From assembly GCF_019352175.1 (NCBI RefSeq), contig NZ_JACBYI010000008.1, positions 62,001-126,000 of the forward strand: a stretch of 64,000 bases of DNA, given 5' to 3'. The notes beneath the pieces are model-generated. The model was not told where the DNA came from. It worked only from the letters and a program-made list of their open reading frames with translations, and searched no databases. Positions 46,958 through 56,408 of the stretch are shown piece after piece. A program made the position numbers and the translations under genes. Position 1 is the stretch's first letter, and every line of letters starts with the position of its first letter. The DNA is from Paenibacillus sp. S150 (GTDB lineage Bacteria; Bacillota; Bacilli; Paenibacillales; Paenibacillaceae).

Positions 46958-47841
46958 CAGTATTCAATCCTTTCATTACGCCGGGCGAACAGCAGCTGGT
47001 AGAGTGCCGTGACCACGAGCGTGAACATAAAGATCAGAACGGCAATGGCGTTCCCGTATCCATATTTGAAGTTGGTGATGGCATACTTAATCATGTAGGT
47101 AGCCATCACCTCGGTCGAACCGGCCGGCCCGCCCTTTGTCATGACGATGACGATATCCGCAGCCTTCATCGCTCCGGCAATAGACAGCATAATCACCACG
47201 GAAATGATCGGCACAATCAGCGGCAGCGTGATGCGTGTGGCGCGCTGGAAGCCCGTAGCGCCGTCAATCGCCGCTGCCTCATCCAGCTCACCGGGAATGG
47301 ACAGAATCGCCGCCAGCACCATTACAATGTAGAATCCGGTCCACTGCCAGGCGTTCGTAATGAGAATGGACAGCATGGCGAACCGTTCATCCGACAGCCA
47401 GTACACCGGCTCAATGCCTATGACCCCCAGCAGCTTGTTGAACAGCCCGATATTCGGCTCATAAATGAACCCCCACAGGATGCCGATAACCGCTGTAGAC
47501 ATAATCGATGGCATAAAAACCGCTGTCTTATAAAGCCCCTTCAGCTTTTTGACATTGGCAATCAGCAGGGAGAAGAGAACAATCAGGGGAACCTGGATGA
47601 AGACGGAGAATAAAATAAACCAGCCGTTATTTTTAACGGAAACCCAGAAGCGCTCATCGCCCAGGGCCTTCTTGAAATTGCTCATTCCTGTGTATTTGAC
47701 GGTGTCCGAAACACCGTTCCAGCTGGTCAGGCTGTAGTAAATCGAGCTGAAGATCGGATAAATAAAGAACATCAAAAACAGGATTAACGCAGGGATTACA
47801 AACAACGTGAACACCAGTGGATTTCTGAGTGATTTATTCAT
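46957..47841 (-). CDS. Carbohydrate ABC transporter permease (MalF type)
   Basis: 294 residues, six helices, EAA-loop ELDEAAAIDGATGFQRATRI. CGGAGGAAAGCC gives a strong ribosome binding site. Follows the binding-protein gene by about 97 bp. No ATPase gene is nearby; such importers usually share a distant MsmK-type ATPase. Confidence 0.95.
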   Translation of the reverse strand: MNKSLRNPLVFTLFVIPALILFLMFFIYPIFSSIYYSLTSWNGVSDTVKYTGMSNFKKALGDERFWVSVKNNGWFILFSVFIQVPLIVLFSLLIANVKKLKGLYKTAVFMPSIMSTAVIGILWGFIYEPNIGLFNKLLGVIGIEPVYWLSDERFAMLSILITNAWQWTGFYIVMVLAAILSIPGELDEAAAIDGATGFQRATRITLPLIVPIISVVIMLSIAGAMKAADIVIVMTKGGPAGSTEVMATYMIKYAITNFKYGYGNAIAVLIFMFTLVVTALYQLLFARRNERIEY

Positions 47842-47938
47842 GGCTTTCCTCCGATTGCCTGGGAATCAGGGAGTTTAAGGGCAGATTGTAAAAATGCACC
47901 CCGGAGCAAGCACCAGGGCACATTCAGTTCACCGTTCC

Positions 47939-49339
47939 TTATTCCACTGCTGCATTGGCTTCTTCTTGAACTTTTTGCAGGGCTTCGCCCATTTTCTCCG
48001 GTGTGGTCTGTCCGCCGATCAGCTTTTGAATCTGAATATTGCTGATTTCGGTAGTGACATCCGCTTGCACCAGGGAGTCAAAGGCCGGGAATGAAGACTC
48101 GGAGGTATTCAGTACAGCCACAATTCCACTCATTAAATCGTCAGTGATATTTTCACTCAGCACAGACTGATCAATCTTCATCGCCGGCAGCACGCCATCT
48201 TCAACCAAGCCGCGCAGCTGCATTTCTTCGTTGTACATATTGTTGATAAAGGACTTCACTGCAGCGAGCTGGCGTTCGTCCTCACCTGCGGAAGCAGAGA
48301 ACCCGTAACCGTTGTTCACGTCGCGCATCAAGGCCGTCTGATCGCCCACGCCCCCGTCAACCGGCGGAATGTTGAAGAAGCCAACCTTGCCGATCAGCCC
48401 TTCGCCCGATTGACCGGTTTTGAATACGGAGGACTTCCAGGTCCCGTCATACATCAGAATCGCTTCACCGCTGGTGAACTGGGTGGTGTATTCCGCATAT
48501 TCGAAACCAAGCTCGCCTTTTTTGAAGTAGCCTTTATCCACCCATTCCTTGTATTTGGCAAAACCTTTAACCACGTTTGGGTCACTCCACTTCGCTTCAC
48601 CCGTAGCGAACTTAGCCGTAACATCCGGTCCGGCATAACGCGACCATAGATGGTTGGCCAGCATTAATGGCACCCAGCCTGCCTTGGAAGCGCCTGCCAG
48701 CGGCACCTTGCCGTCCGCTTTGATATCCGCCAGCTGCTGTTCCAGTTCGGCAAAGGTTGCCGGAGCCTGCCAGCCTTTGCCGGCGTAGTATTCTTTATTG
48801 TAGAAGAAGCCTTCACCGGACCCGCCAATCGGCAGCCCGTAGACTTTACCTTCATACGTAAACGGATCAAGATTTGAGAACTTGTCTTTGATGCCCAGCT
48901 CTTCAAGAATCGGTGTCAGATCAAGCAGCTTGCCTTCCTTGGCATATATTTTGGAGTCAGGACTGCCGAAGAGGTCAAAAATTTCCGGCGGATTGCCGGC
49001 TGCCATTTCACCGCGCAGCTTCTCCTTGCGGTTCACATCGGAGTCCACACCATCCAGCTTAAAAGTGAGTCCCGGCACTTCAGCCTGCACTTTCCCTACA
49101 ACATCCTCCAGAATAGCCAGGCGTTTCTGTTTGTCGGCGCCCACCTGCGTATGACGGATCGTCATTTCAAAAGGTTCGCTGCTGGCCGGCTCTTCCGTTG
49201 CAGGCGCATCCGTAGCATTCGCAGCGTTGGTCGCTGCTGCCCCGCCGTTGCTGCCGCCTGAATTGTTGTTGCCGCAGCCGGCCATTACCGCCGAGCTTAC
49301 GAACAGCAGGGACAATAGCAATGTTACGCTTTTCTTCAT
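47939..49339 (-). CDS. Sugar ABC transporter substrate-binding lipoprotein
   Basis: 466 residues. Lipobox VMAGCG at about 17-22, an Ala/Asn/Thr linker, then a family-1 extracellular solute-binding fold (GGSGEGFFYNKEYYAGKGW, EAILMYDGTWKSSVF). AGGGAGGG precedes the ATG. First gene of the five-gene operon. A weak cre-like sequence lies at 49400-49414. Confidence 0.94.
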   Translation of the reverse strand: MKKSVTLLLSLLFVSSAVMAGCGNNNSGGSNGGAAATNAANATDAPATEEPASSEPFEMTIRHTQVGADKQKRLAILEDVVGKVQAEVPGLTFKLDGVDSDVNRKEKLRGEMAAGNPPEIFDLFGSPDSKIYAKEGKLLDLTPILEELGIKDKFSNLDPFTYEGKVYGLPIGGSGEGFFYNKEYYAGKGWQAPATFAELEQQLADIKADGKVPLAGASKAGWVPLMLANHLWSRYAGPDVTAKFATGEAKWSDPNVVKGFAKYKEWVDKGYFKKGELGFEYAEYTTQFTSGEAILMYDGTWKSSVFKTGQSGEGLIGKVGFFNIPPVDGGVGDQTALMRDVNNGYGFSASAGEDERQLAAVKSFINNMYNEEMQLRGLVEDGVLPAMKIDQSVLSENITDDLMSGIVAVLNTSESSFPAFDSLVQADVTTEISNIQIQKLIGGQTTPEKMGEALQKVQEEANAAVE

Positions 49340-49566
49340 TACGGGTGACCCTCCCTATATGTTGATTTCCCTTACATCTCTTATTATAGAAAACAAGGTT
49401 TGTAAGCGTAAGGTTAAGATTCATCTACAATAGGGATAAAAACCTCTAATGTAAGCGGAACCATATAAACCATATAACACGTTAGGTTAGATTACCTGAC
49501 TCAATATTCACCTGTTACACCAGCCACTGATTTCCAATAAGCGCATATCCTCATAATTTTCAGCGG

Positions 49567-49615
49567 GAAATAGAAGGATGATATATAGCGTGAAGCATAT
49601 AAATTCTTCTATTTT
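49567..49615. repeat. Conserved-loop stem-loop, copy 3
   Basis: Perfect stem AAATAGAAG / CTTCTATTT around a loop starting GATGATATATAGCGTG and ending AAGCATATAAATT. Relative to copy 2 the stem has two compensating base-pair changes. TTTCAGCGG precedes it as in copies 1 and 2. Confidence 0.75.
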
Positions 49616-49617
49616 TA

Positions 49618-49663
49618 GAAAAAGCCGTCCCAACAGTAATTGCACTATTGGAACGGCTTTTCT
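49618..49663 (-). terminator. pflA terminator
   Basis: AAAAGCCGTTCCAATAGTG and CTGTTGGGACGGCTTTT pair on the minus strand right after the pflA stop. The rest of the 49340-49676 gap holds stem-loop copy 3 and the promoter of the substrate-binding gene. Confidence 0.75.
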
Positions 49664-49676
49664 ATTAATTCTTGGA

Positions 49677-50414
49677 TTAGACCAGCGCAGTCTGCTTGCG
49701 GCCTTCTTCAACCAGCCGGTAGGCGCGCTGTACTTCTTCTTCGGCTGGCGATGGCACACCCTCAAGCTCATAGGGTCTGCCAAGGACTTCCCATTTATAG
49801 ATACCCATCTGATGATAAGGGAGGATTTCAAATTTCTCCACGCCATTCAGGGTGCCGATGAACCGCCCCAGGTTCAGCAGGTCCTCCTCGCGGTCATGGA
49901 TGCCTGGCACGTACACATGGCGGACCCACATCTTGCGGTCATGGTCTGACAGCCAGCGGGCCAGCTTCAGCGTGCGGTCATTGGATTTGCCGGTAAGCTT
50001 GATATGCGCTTCATCATCAATATGCTTCAAATCAAGCAGCACCAGATCCGTTAATTCAAGCAGATCGGTAATTTTATCGCCTTCATTATATCCATTGGTA
50101 TCGAGTGTAGTGTGCAGATTCCAGCGCTTCTTCACTTCCGCAAACAGCTGTTTCACAAAGTGCGCCTGCAGGGTCGGCTCTCCGCCTGAAACGGTCAACC
50201 CGCCACCGGATGAGCGGTAGTAATTCAGGTAAGGCTCAATTTCAGCAAGCACCTCATCGATACTCATTTCCCTGCCTTCATTTAAACCCCAGGTGTCGGG
50301 ATTATGGCAATACTGGCATTTCAAGAGACAGCCCTGCATGAACAAGACAAAACGAATACCTGGTCCGTCAACAGTTCCAAAGGTTTCTAAGGAGTGTATA
50401 TGTCCATTAGCCAT
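49677..50414 (-). CDS. pflA: Pyruvate formate-lyase activating enzyme
   Basis: 245 residues. Radical-SAM glycyl-radical activase; cluster motif CLLKCQYC (CX3CX2C) in FVLFMQGCLLKCQYCHNPDTW region, SGGEPTLQ, and VLLDLKHIDDEAH. Installs the glycyl radical on PflB under anaerobic conditions. GAAAGGATGACC precedes the ATG. 133 bp after pflB with a hairpin between. Confidence 0.97.
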   Translation of the reverse strand: MANGHIHSLETFGTVDGPGIRFVLFMQGCLLKCQYCHNPDTWGLNEGREMSIDEVLAEIEPYLNYYRSSGGGLTVSGGEPTLQAHFVKQLFAEVKKRWNLHTTLDTNGYNEGDKITDLLELTDLVLLDLKHIDDEAHIKLTGKSNDRTLKLARWLSDHDRKMWVRHVYVPGIHDREEDLLNLGRFIGTLNGVEKFEILPYHQMGIYKWEVLGRPYELEGVPSPAEEEVQRAYRLVEEGRKQTALV

Positions 50415-50468
50415 ATGAGGTCATCCTTTCGAAAAATTTAAAATTTTAATCATTTTTGAACAAGATAT

Positions 50469-50493
50469 TACCGCCCTTGAGACAAGGGCGGTA
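50469..50493 (-). terminator. Hairpin between pflB and pflA
   Basis: TACCGCCCTTG-TCT-CAAGGGCGGTA, a perfect 11-bp stem with no T run. It may protect pflB mRNA or reduce pflA expression by partial termination. Confidence 0.5.
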
Positions 50494-50547
50494 TCACCTT
50501 GCAGCTATTACACTGTATACCTAGAACTCAAGCCAAATGCTCGCGTA

Positions 50548-52809
50548 TTACATTGCACCGTGGAATGTACGGTTAATAACATCCATTTGTTGTTCGCGGG
50601 TCAGCTTGATGAAGTTAACAGCATAGCCGGATACGCGGATGGTCAATTGCGGGTAGTTCTCTGGGTGCTCCATAGCATCCAGCAATTGTTCGCGGGCAAA
50701 TACGTTAACATTCAGGTGATGGCCTTTGCTTGCGAAGTATCCGTCAAGCATCGATACCAGGTTGGATTTACGTCCTTCTTCTTCTTTGCCCAGTGCTTTC
50801 GGCACGATGGAGAAGGTGTTGGAAATCCCATCCAGGCTATCTTCGTACGGCAGCTTGGCTACGGAGCTCAGGGAAGCCAAAGCGCCTTTCTTGTCGCGTC
50901 CGTGCATAGGGTTGGCACCCGGAGCAAATGGTTCGCCTTTTTTGCGTCCATCAGGAGTAGTACCAGTTTTCTTGCCGTATACAACGTTCGAAGTGATCGT
51001 CAGGATCGATTGAGTCGGCAGAGCATCACGGTAAGCGTGGTGTTTGCGGATCATCGTCATGAAAGATTCAACCAGGTCTACAGCAATGCTGTCGACGGAA
51101 TCATCATTGTTGCCGTAGCAAGGGAATTCGCCTTCGATTTCGAAGTCGATTGCAATGCCTTCTTCGTTGCGGATCGGTTTAACCTTAGCGTATTTGATGG
51201 CGCTCAGGGAGTCAGTCGCAACGGACAGACCGGCGATACCGCAAGCCATGGTCCGCAGAATATCGCGGTCATGCAGAGCCATTTCAATACGTTCGTAAGA
51301 ATATTTATCGTGCATGTAGTGGATGACATTCAGCGTGTTCATGTAAGTCTTAGCCAGCCATTCCATCATTGGTTTGAAGCGTTTCATAACTTCTGCATAA
51401 TCCAGCACATCGGAAGTGATGCGCGGCAGTTCCGGTCCAACCTGTACGCCGGATTTTTCATCCACACCGCCATTGATGGCATACAGCAAAGCTTTTGCCA
51501 GGTTGGCGCGGGCTCCGAAGAATTGCATTTGTTTACCGATACGCATTGCGGATACGCAGCAAGCGATACCGTAATCGTCTCCGTAGATTGGACGCATCAA
51601 ATCGTCGTTTTCATACTGGATCGAGCTGGTTTCGATGGAAACCTTCGCACAGTATTTCTTGAAGCCTTCAGGCAATTTCTCAGACCACAGTACAGTCAGG
51701 TTTGGTTCAGGTGCAGGTCCCAAGTTGTACAGGGTGTGCAGGAAGCGGAAGCTGTTCTTAGTTACGCGGGTAGTTCCGTCTACAGACATACCGCCAATGG
51801 ATTCAGTAACCCAGGTTGGGTCTCCGCTGAACAGTTCGTTGTAGTCAGGAGTACGCAGGAACTTCACAATACGCAGCTTCATGATGAAGTGGTCAGTCAA
51901 TTCCTGTGCCTGCTCTTCAGTCAGTGTACCTTCTGCAAGGTCACGTTCCACATAAATATCAAGGAAAGAGGATACACGTCCAAGGGACATTGCCGCACCG
52001 TTTTGTTCCTTGATAGCTGCCAGATAGCCGAAGTACACCCATTGGAAAGCTTCTTTGGCGTTGTTTGCGGGCTTGGAGATATCCATCCCGTGCATTTCAG
52101 CCATTGTCTTCAGTTCTCCAAGTGCACGAATCTGTTCGGAAATTTCTTCACGAAGACGAATCACATCATCAGTCATGGAATCCACTTCGAGGTTGGCAAG
52201 CTCCTGCTTCTTATCTTTGATCAGAAAGTCAATACCGTAAAGGGCAATACGACGGTAGTCACCGATAATGCGGCCACGGCCGTAAGCATCAGGAAGACCA
52301 GTGATGATGCCTGCTTTACGCACAGCTCTCATTTCAGAGGTATATGCATCAAATACGCCTTGGTTATGCGTTTTGCGGATGTTCGTGAACATTTCAACAA
52401 TGTTTTGCGGAAGCTCGAAGCCATAGGCTTTGGTGGCATCGATCATCATCTTGATTCCGCCGAAAGGTTGAATGGAACGCTTGAAAGGCGCGTCTGTCTG
52501 AACGCCGACAATTTGCTCCTTGTCTTTATCAATGTAGCCAGGCTTGTGGGATACGATCGTGGATACTGTATTGACATCCACGTCCAGTACGCCTCCGTTG
52601 GCAATTTCTTGCTTGGTCATTTCGGAGACGATCTTCCAGAGCTCAGTAGTGTTGTAAGTAGGACCTGCAAGGAAGTCTTCCTTGCCCAGATAAGGCTTGA
52701 TGTTCTTTTCAATAAAATCATTCACATTTACTTTTCTGGACCATTTGCCTTTTGCAAAACCGCGCCATCCAGACTTAACCTCTTGTACATCTTTTTCAAT
52801 CACCGACAT
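50548..52809 (-). CDS. pflB: Formate C-acetyltransferase (pyruvate formate-lyase)
   Basis: 753 residues from [24 protein letters not shown] lies 7 nt before this ATG, so the ORF start five codons upstream is rejected. Converts pyruvate and CoA to acetyl-CoA and formate. The catalytic cysteine pair is in [10 protein letters not shown] (about 416), the radical glycine in RVSGYAVNF near the C-terminus. A 761-codon open frame on the opposite strand is its shadow. Confidence 0.98.
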   Translation of the reverse strand: MSVIEKDVQEVKSGWRGFAKGKWSRKVNVNDFIEKNIKPYLGKEDFLAGPTYNTTELWKIVSEMTKQEIANGGVLDVDVNTVSTIVSHKPGYIDKDKEQIVGVQTDAPFKRSIQPFGGIKMMIDATKAYGFELPQNIVEMFTNIRKTHNQGVFDAYTSEMRAVRKAGIITGLPDAYGRGRIIGDYRRIALYGIDFLIKDKKQELANLEVDSMTDDVIRLREEISEQIRALGELKTMAEMHGMDISKPANNAKEAFQWVYFGYLAAIKEQNGAAMSLGRVSSFLDIYVERDLAEGTLTEEQAQELTDHFIMKLRIVKFLRTPDYNELFSGDPTWVTESIGGMSVDGTTRVTKNSFRFLHTLYNLGPAPEPNLTVLWSEKLPEGFKKYCAKVSIETSSIQYENDDLMRPIYGDDYGIACCVSAMRIGKQMQFFGARANLAKALLYAINGGVDEKSGVQVGPELPRITSDVLDYAEVMKRFKPMMEWLAKTYMNTLNVIHYMHDKYSYERIEMALHDRDILRTMACGIAGLSVATDSLSAIKYAKVKPIRNEEGIAIDFEIEGEFPCYGNNDDSVDSIAVDLVESFMTMIRKHHAYRDALPTQSILTITSNVVYGKKTGTTPDGRKKGEPFAPGANPMHGRDKKGALASLSSVAKLPYEDSLDGISNTFSIVPKALGKEEEGRKSNLVSMLDGYFASKGHHLNVNVFAREQLLDAMEHPENYPQLTIRVSGYAVNFIKLTREQQMDVINRTFHGAM

Positions 52810-52898
52810 GCTAAATCCCTCCATTTATATTTATTATATTTGTAGAGATCGCGGGCTTGAAGGTTAATCCCGTGTCTCGTGATCCCAAAAAGCTCTGG

Positions 52899-52916
52899 TT
52901 GTTATAAAATTCACAA
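52899..52916. promoter_or_regulatory. Rex-like half-site upstream of pflB
   Basis: TTGTTATAAAATTCACAA has a perfect right half TTCACAA and a degenerate left half compared with TTGTGAA-N4-TTCACAA. About 90 bp before pflB. Confidence 0.4.
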
Positions 52917-52981
52917 TTGTATCTTCATAACTGGGACCGTTGTTTATATAAACATTTTAGTTTATTTTCTGAAAAAGAACT

Positions 52982-53016
52982 GTGACAAATATCACTCTTT
53001 CGGTGATATTTGTCAC
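52982..53016. promoter_or_regulatory. Perfect 14-bp palindrome pair with FNR-like sites
   Basis: GTGACAAATATCAC, a 7-nt loop, and GTGATATTTGTCAC. Each arm also matches TGTGA-N6-TCACA (FNR) with one mismatch. On the minus strand it is followed by TTCTTTTTC, so it may double as the adhE terminator. It lies between adhE and pflB. Confidence 0.6.
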
Positions 53017-53071
53017 TTTCATCCATATACAGTTTAACCTATAATCTTATTCTTTGCCAAACCGTTGTTAA

Positions 53072-55693
53072 TTAGTTATCGAAATTGCCGTAAAATGCAT
53101 TGCGGTATACATCGGCAAGTTCAGAAACCAGCGGCAGTTTCGGGTTGGCCGTTGTGCATTGGTCTTCAAACGCGCGGTCAGCCAAGTAGTCTACGCGGGA
53201 TTCAAAATCCTTGGGATCAAAGCCGAGCGCTGAGAAGGACTCCTCAATGCCGAGCTTTTTGTTCATATCGCGGATTGCATTGATCAGGCTGGTTACACCT
53301 TCTTCAGTAGTGCGCGCAGGCAATCCCAGAATGCGGGCGATTTCGGCATAGCGTTCGTCAGCCACAAAGTGCGAATATTTAGGGAACGAAGCGAACTTTG
53401 TAGGCTTTTTGGCATTGTAGCGGATAACGTGCGGCATCAGGATTGCATTGGTGCGGCCATGGGCGGTGTGGTACTGTCCTCCCCATTTGTGCGCCAAGCT
53501 GTGGTTGATGCCCAGGAAGGCATTGGCAAAAGCCATACCGGCCAGCGTAGATGCGTTATGCATTTTTTCGCGGGCAAGCTTGTCGCCTTGCAGTGCCGAC
53601 TTCTCAAGGTATTGGAACACCAGCTGAATCGCCTTGATAGCCAGACCATCGGAGTAGTCGCTTGCCATTACCGAAACATACGCTTCGATAGCATGAGTCA
53701 ATACGTCCATGCCTGTATCGGCAACAGCAGTTTTTGGCAGGCTGTATACAAACTCAGGGTCGATGATTGCTACGTCCGGAGTCAGCTCGTAGTCAGCCAA
53801 TGGATATTTGGTGTTGTTAGCCGTTGTTTTGTCAGTGATAACCGCGAAAGAGGTTACTTCCGAGCCTGTACCCGAAGTTGTTGGAATCGCTACGAATTTG
53901 GCCTTGTTTCCAAGCTTAGGGAATTTGTATACGCGTTTGCGGATATCCAGGAACTTCTGCTTCAGGCCGTTAAAGTCGGCGTCCGGCTGTTCATAGAACA
54001 ACCACATGCCTTTGGCAGCATCCATCGGGGAACCGCCGCCGAGTGCGATGATGCAGTCCGGCTGGAATCTGTTCATCATAGCCGTACCTTTTTCTACAGT
54101 GGTTGTCGATGGGTCCGGTTCAACCTCCGAGAACACTTCAATCGCTACAGGAGTCTGGCGTTGGCGCAGGTAATGCTCAACTCTTTCCACATAGCCCAGT
54201 TTAACCATCATTGGGTCGGTGATAATGGCAACCCGTGTGATGTCAGGCATTTTGGCAAGGTACTGGGTAGCCCCTTTTTCGAAATAGATTTTGTCAGGTA
54301 CTTTAAACCATTGCATATTCACGGTACGGCGGTTCACCCTTTTCACGTTAATCAGATTAATGGCAGTTACGTTCTGCGATACAGAGTTGCGGCCGTAAGA
54401 TCCGCAGCCCAGAGTCAGTGAAGGGATATTCGTATTGTAGATATCGCCTATTGCGCCATGTGTGGAAGGCGAGTTGACGAGAATACGTCCGGTTTGCAGA
54501 CGGTGCGAGAACTTCATGATTACTTCTTCATTGTTGGAGTGGATTGCCGAGCTGTGGCCCATGCCGCCGAATTCAACGACCTGTGCTGCACGTTCGATGC
54601 CCTGGTCTGCATTCTTAACCTTGTAGCAGGCAAGAACCGGGCTCAATTTCTCAGCTGACAGCGGATATTTGGTGCCTACGCCTTCAAGCTCAGCTACCAG
54701 AATCTTCGTGCCGGCAGGAACCTGAATTCCGCACATTTCTGCAATCTTCACTGCGGATTGGCCTACAATGGCCGGATTTACCGCGCATTTTTCCACGTTC
54801 ATTGCGCCGTTTGTCAGTTTGGCGGCTTCTTCTTTATTGACAAAGTAGCAGCCGTTGGCAATCATTTTCTTCTTCACTTGGTCAAAGATGGCTTCTTCAA
54901 TGATAACCGCCTGCTCGGAAGCGCAGATCATGCCATGGTCGAAGGTTTTGGACAGGATGATGTCCGTTACGGCCTGATCAATATCGGCGCTCTTTTCAAT
55001 GAAGGCAGGCACGTTGCCGGGGCCTACGCCAAGAGCCGGTTTGCCGCAGCTGTAAGCTGCCTTAACCATTGCCGAACCGCCTGTTGCCAGGATCAGCGCA
55101 ACGTCCGGATTGTTCATCAGTGCGTTTGTCTTGTCCATCGTAGGCAGCTCAATCCATTGGATGCAGTTCTCAGGAGCGCCTGCCTTTACAGCGGCGTCAT
55201 GAAGAATTTTGGCTGCTGCGGCACTACACTCTTGCGCAGATGGATGAAAACCGAATATAATAGGGTTACGTGTCTTGGCGGCGATCAATGCTTTAAACAT
55301 CGTGGTGGATGTTGGGTTGGTTACCGGTGTGATACCCATAACGATTCCGACCGGCTCGGCAATTTTTTGGAAACTGTCATATTGATTGTCTTCTACTACG
55401 CCTACTGTTTTATCATATTTAATGCCGTGCCAGATATATTCTGTGGCGAAGATGTTCTTCGTGATTTTGTCTTCATAGACTCCGCGGCCTGTTTCTTCTA
55501 CAGCCAGCTTTGCCAGATACATATGCTTGTCGAGTCCGGCCAACGCCATTGCATGAACGATTGTGTTAACCTGCTCCTGGTCAAGCTCCATATAAGCATC
55601 TTGGGCTTTCTTTGCTTTATCCACCAAAGTCTGAATATACTCTTCAGCGGTGGTTTGTTTCACTTGGGCGGCGACTTCGTTCTTAACTGCCAT
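53072..55693 (-). CDS. adhE: Bifunctional acetaldehyde-CoA / alcohol dehydrogenase
   Basis: 873 residues. N-terminal aldehyde dehydrogenase domain with the catalytic cysteine in HGMICASEQAVI (about 245), linker near 440, C-terminal iron alcohol dehydrogenase with GGGSPMDAAKGMW, DVLTHAIEAYVS and NHSLAHKWGGQYHTAHGR supplying iron ligands. Reduces acetyl-CoA to ethanol, regenerating NAD+. AGGAGG precedes the ATG. First gene of the adhE-pflB-pflA cluster. Confidence 0.98.
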   Translation of the reverse strand: MAVKNEVAAQVKQTTAEEYIQTLVDKAKKAQDAYMELDQEQVNTIVHAMALAGLDKHMYLAKLAVEETGRGVYEDKITKNIFATEYIWHGIKYDKTVGVVEDNQYDSFQKIAEPVGIVMGITPVTNPTSTTMFKALIAAKTRNPIIFGFHPSAQECSAAAAKILHDAAVKAGAPENCIQWIELPTMDKTNALMNNPDVALILATGGSAMVKAAYSCGKPALGVGPGNVPAFIEKSADIDQAVTDIILSKTFDHGMICASEQAVIIEEAIFDQVKKKMIANGCYFVNKEEAAKLTNGAMNVEKCAVNPAIVGQSAVKIAEMCGIQVPAGTKILVAELEGVGTKYPLSAEKLSPVLACYKVKNADQGIERAAQVVEFGGMGHSSAIHSNNEEVIMKFSHRLQTGRILVNSPSTHGAIGDIYNTNIPSLTLGCGSYGRNSVSQNVTAINLINVKRVNRRTVNMQWFKVPDKIYFEKGATQYLAKMPDITRVAIITDPMMVKLGYVERVEHYLRQRQTPVAIEVFSEVEPDPSTTTVEKGTAMMNRFQPDCIIALGGGSPMDAAKGMWLFYEQPDADFNGLKQKFLDIRKRVYKFPKLGNKAKFVAIPTTSGTGSEVTSFAVITDKTTANNTKYPLADYELTPDVAIIDPEFVYSLPKTAVADTGMDVLTHAIEAYVSVMASDYSDGLAIKAIQLVFQYLEKSALQGDKLAREKMHNASTLAGMAFANAFLGINHSLAHKWGGQYHTAHGRTNAILMPHVIRYNAKKPTKFASFPKYSHFVADERYAEIARILGLPARTTEEGVTSLINAIRDMNKKLGIEESFSALGFDPKDFESRVDYLADRAFEDQCTTANPKLPLVSELADVYRNAFYGNFDN

Positions 55694-55768
55694 CTCCCTC
55701 GTCCTCCTGTCAATTTTTAGGTTGTTTATCTCTACACATTTATCTTATCACATCGATTTCGGCATGTA

Positions 55769-55786
55769 TAGTGAAATCTTTCACAA
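55769..55786. promoter_or_regulatory. Rex operator 1 upstream of adhE
   Basis: TAGTGAAATCTTTCACAA matches TTGTGAA-N4-TTCACAA with one mismatch, 76-93 bp before the adhE start. Rex senses NADH/NAD+. Confidence 0.65.
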
Positions 55787-55811
55787 AGTATAAAGTTTTT
55801 TTTGATCTGTT

Positions 55812-55826
55812 TTCAAAGCGCTTTCA
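55812..55826. promoter_or_regulatory. cre-like site upstream of adhE
   Basis: TTCAAAGCGCTTTCA matches WTGNAANCGNWNNCW with one mismatch on either strand; palindromic AAAGCGCTTT core. Suggests CcpA input. Confidence 0.4.
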
Positions 55827-55894
55827 TTCGATCATATTCAGGGTTTAATTCCATTTAATGTTTAAATTTTGCTTTATTTTTGTCTTTTTTGCGA

Positions 55895-55912
55895 ACGTGA
55901 AATATTTCACTT
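55895..55912. promoter_or_regulatory. Rex operator 2 upstream of adhE
   Basis: ACGTGAAATATTTCACTT contains the perfect palindrome GTGAAATATTTCAC, the Rex core, 126 bp centre to centre from the first operator. Confidence 0.55.
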
Positions 55913-56193
55913 GACATGTTTTATCCTCAAATCCTCTCTTTCTAACCTCTCTTTCGCTGAAACACACCTTGCTGCTCAACAAAACCCGAGCTTTCCAAGC
56001 TTCATGCTGCATTGGAATAACAGGGACCAAACGGCTATGCCGTTCCTCGCTTGACAGCCTGGCTGTTTGGATTCCAGGTGTAAGCCCGGCTGCGGTTCCC
56101 CGGCTCTCCGGTTCCCCTGGCCGGCTGAAGCTCTTCCTCCCCGATCCCTCCACACCTTCCTGCTCAGACCCGCTACGCCCAAGTGGAAAAAGT

Positions 56194-56301
56194 CAGACTG
56201 TTGAGAAACCCGATTTTTAATGATTACGATTAGATAACGCTTTATAAATCAAAGGTTTATTATTCCGATCTCCTCAAAAAAGCTACTTTCTCAACCGTCT
56301 G
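56194..56301. mobile_element. 108-bp MITE-like element of a second family
   Basis: Ends CAGACTGTTGAGAAA and TTTCTCAACCGTCTG are inverted repeats with one mismatch over 15 bp. AAAAAGT flanks it on both sides (56187-56193 and 56302-56308), a 7-bp duplication. Removing it restores AAGTGGAAAAAGT as in the related block at 21667. No coding capacity. Confidence 0.8.
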
Positions 56302-56408
56302 AAAAAGTAAACTTAATCCCCACATTCCCTTTTTCGCTTGCGTTAGCGGAAAAAGGAGACCTAACCGATCCGTTTCTCTCCCTTGCAGAGGAATACGTCT
56401 AATTTAAG

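Noticed and set aside
49400..49414. cre site upstream of the first binding protein
   Set aside because: TTGTAAGCGTAAGGT misses the consensus at an important C; too weak to list as a feature.
50560..52845. 761-codon open frame on the plus strand
   Set aside because: Exact antisense of pflB; Cys/Phe/His-rich composition, no ribosome binding site and no domain pattern.
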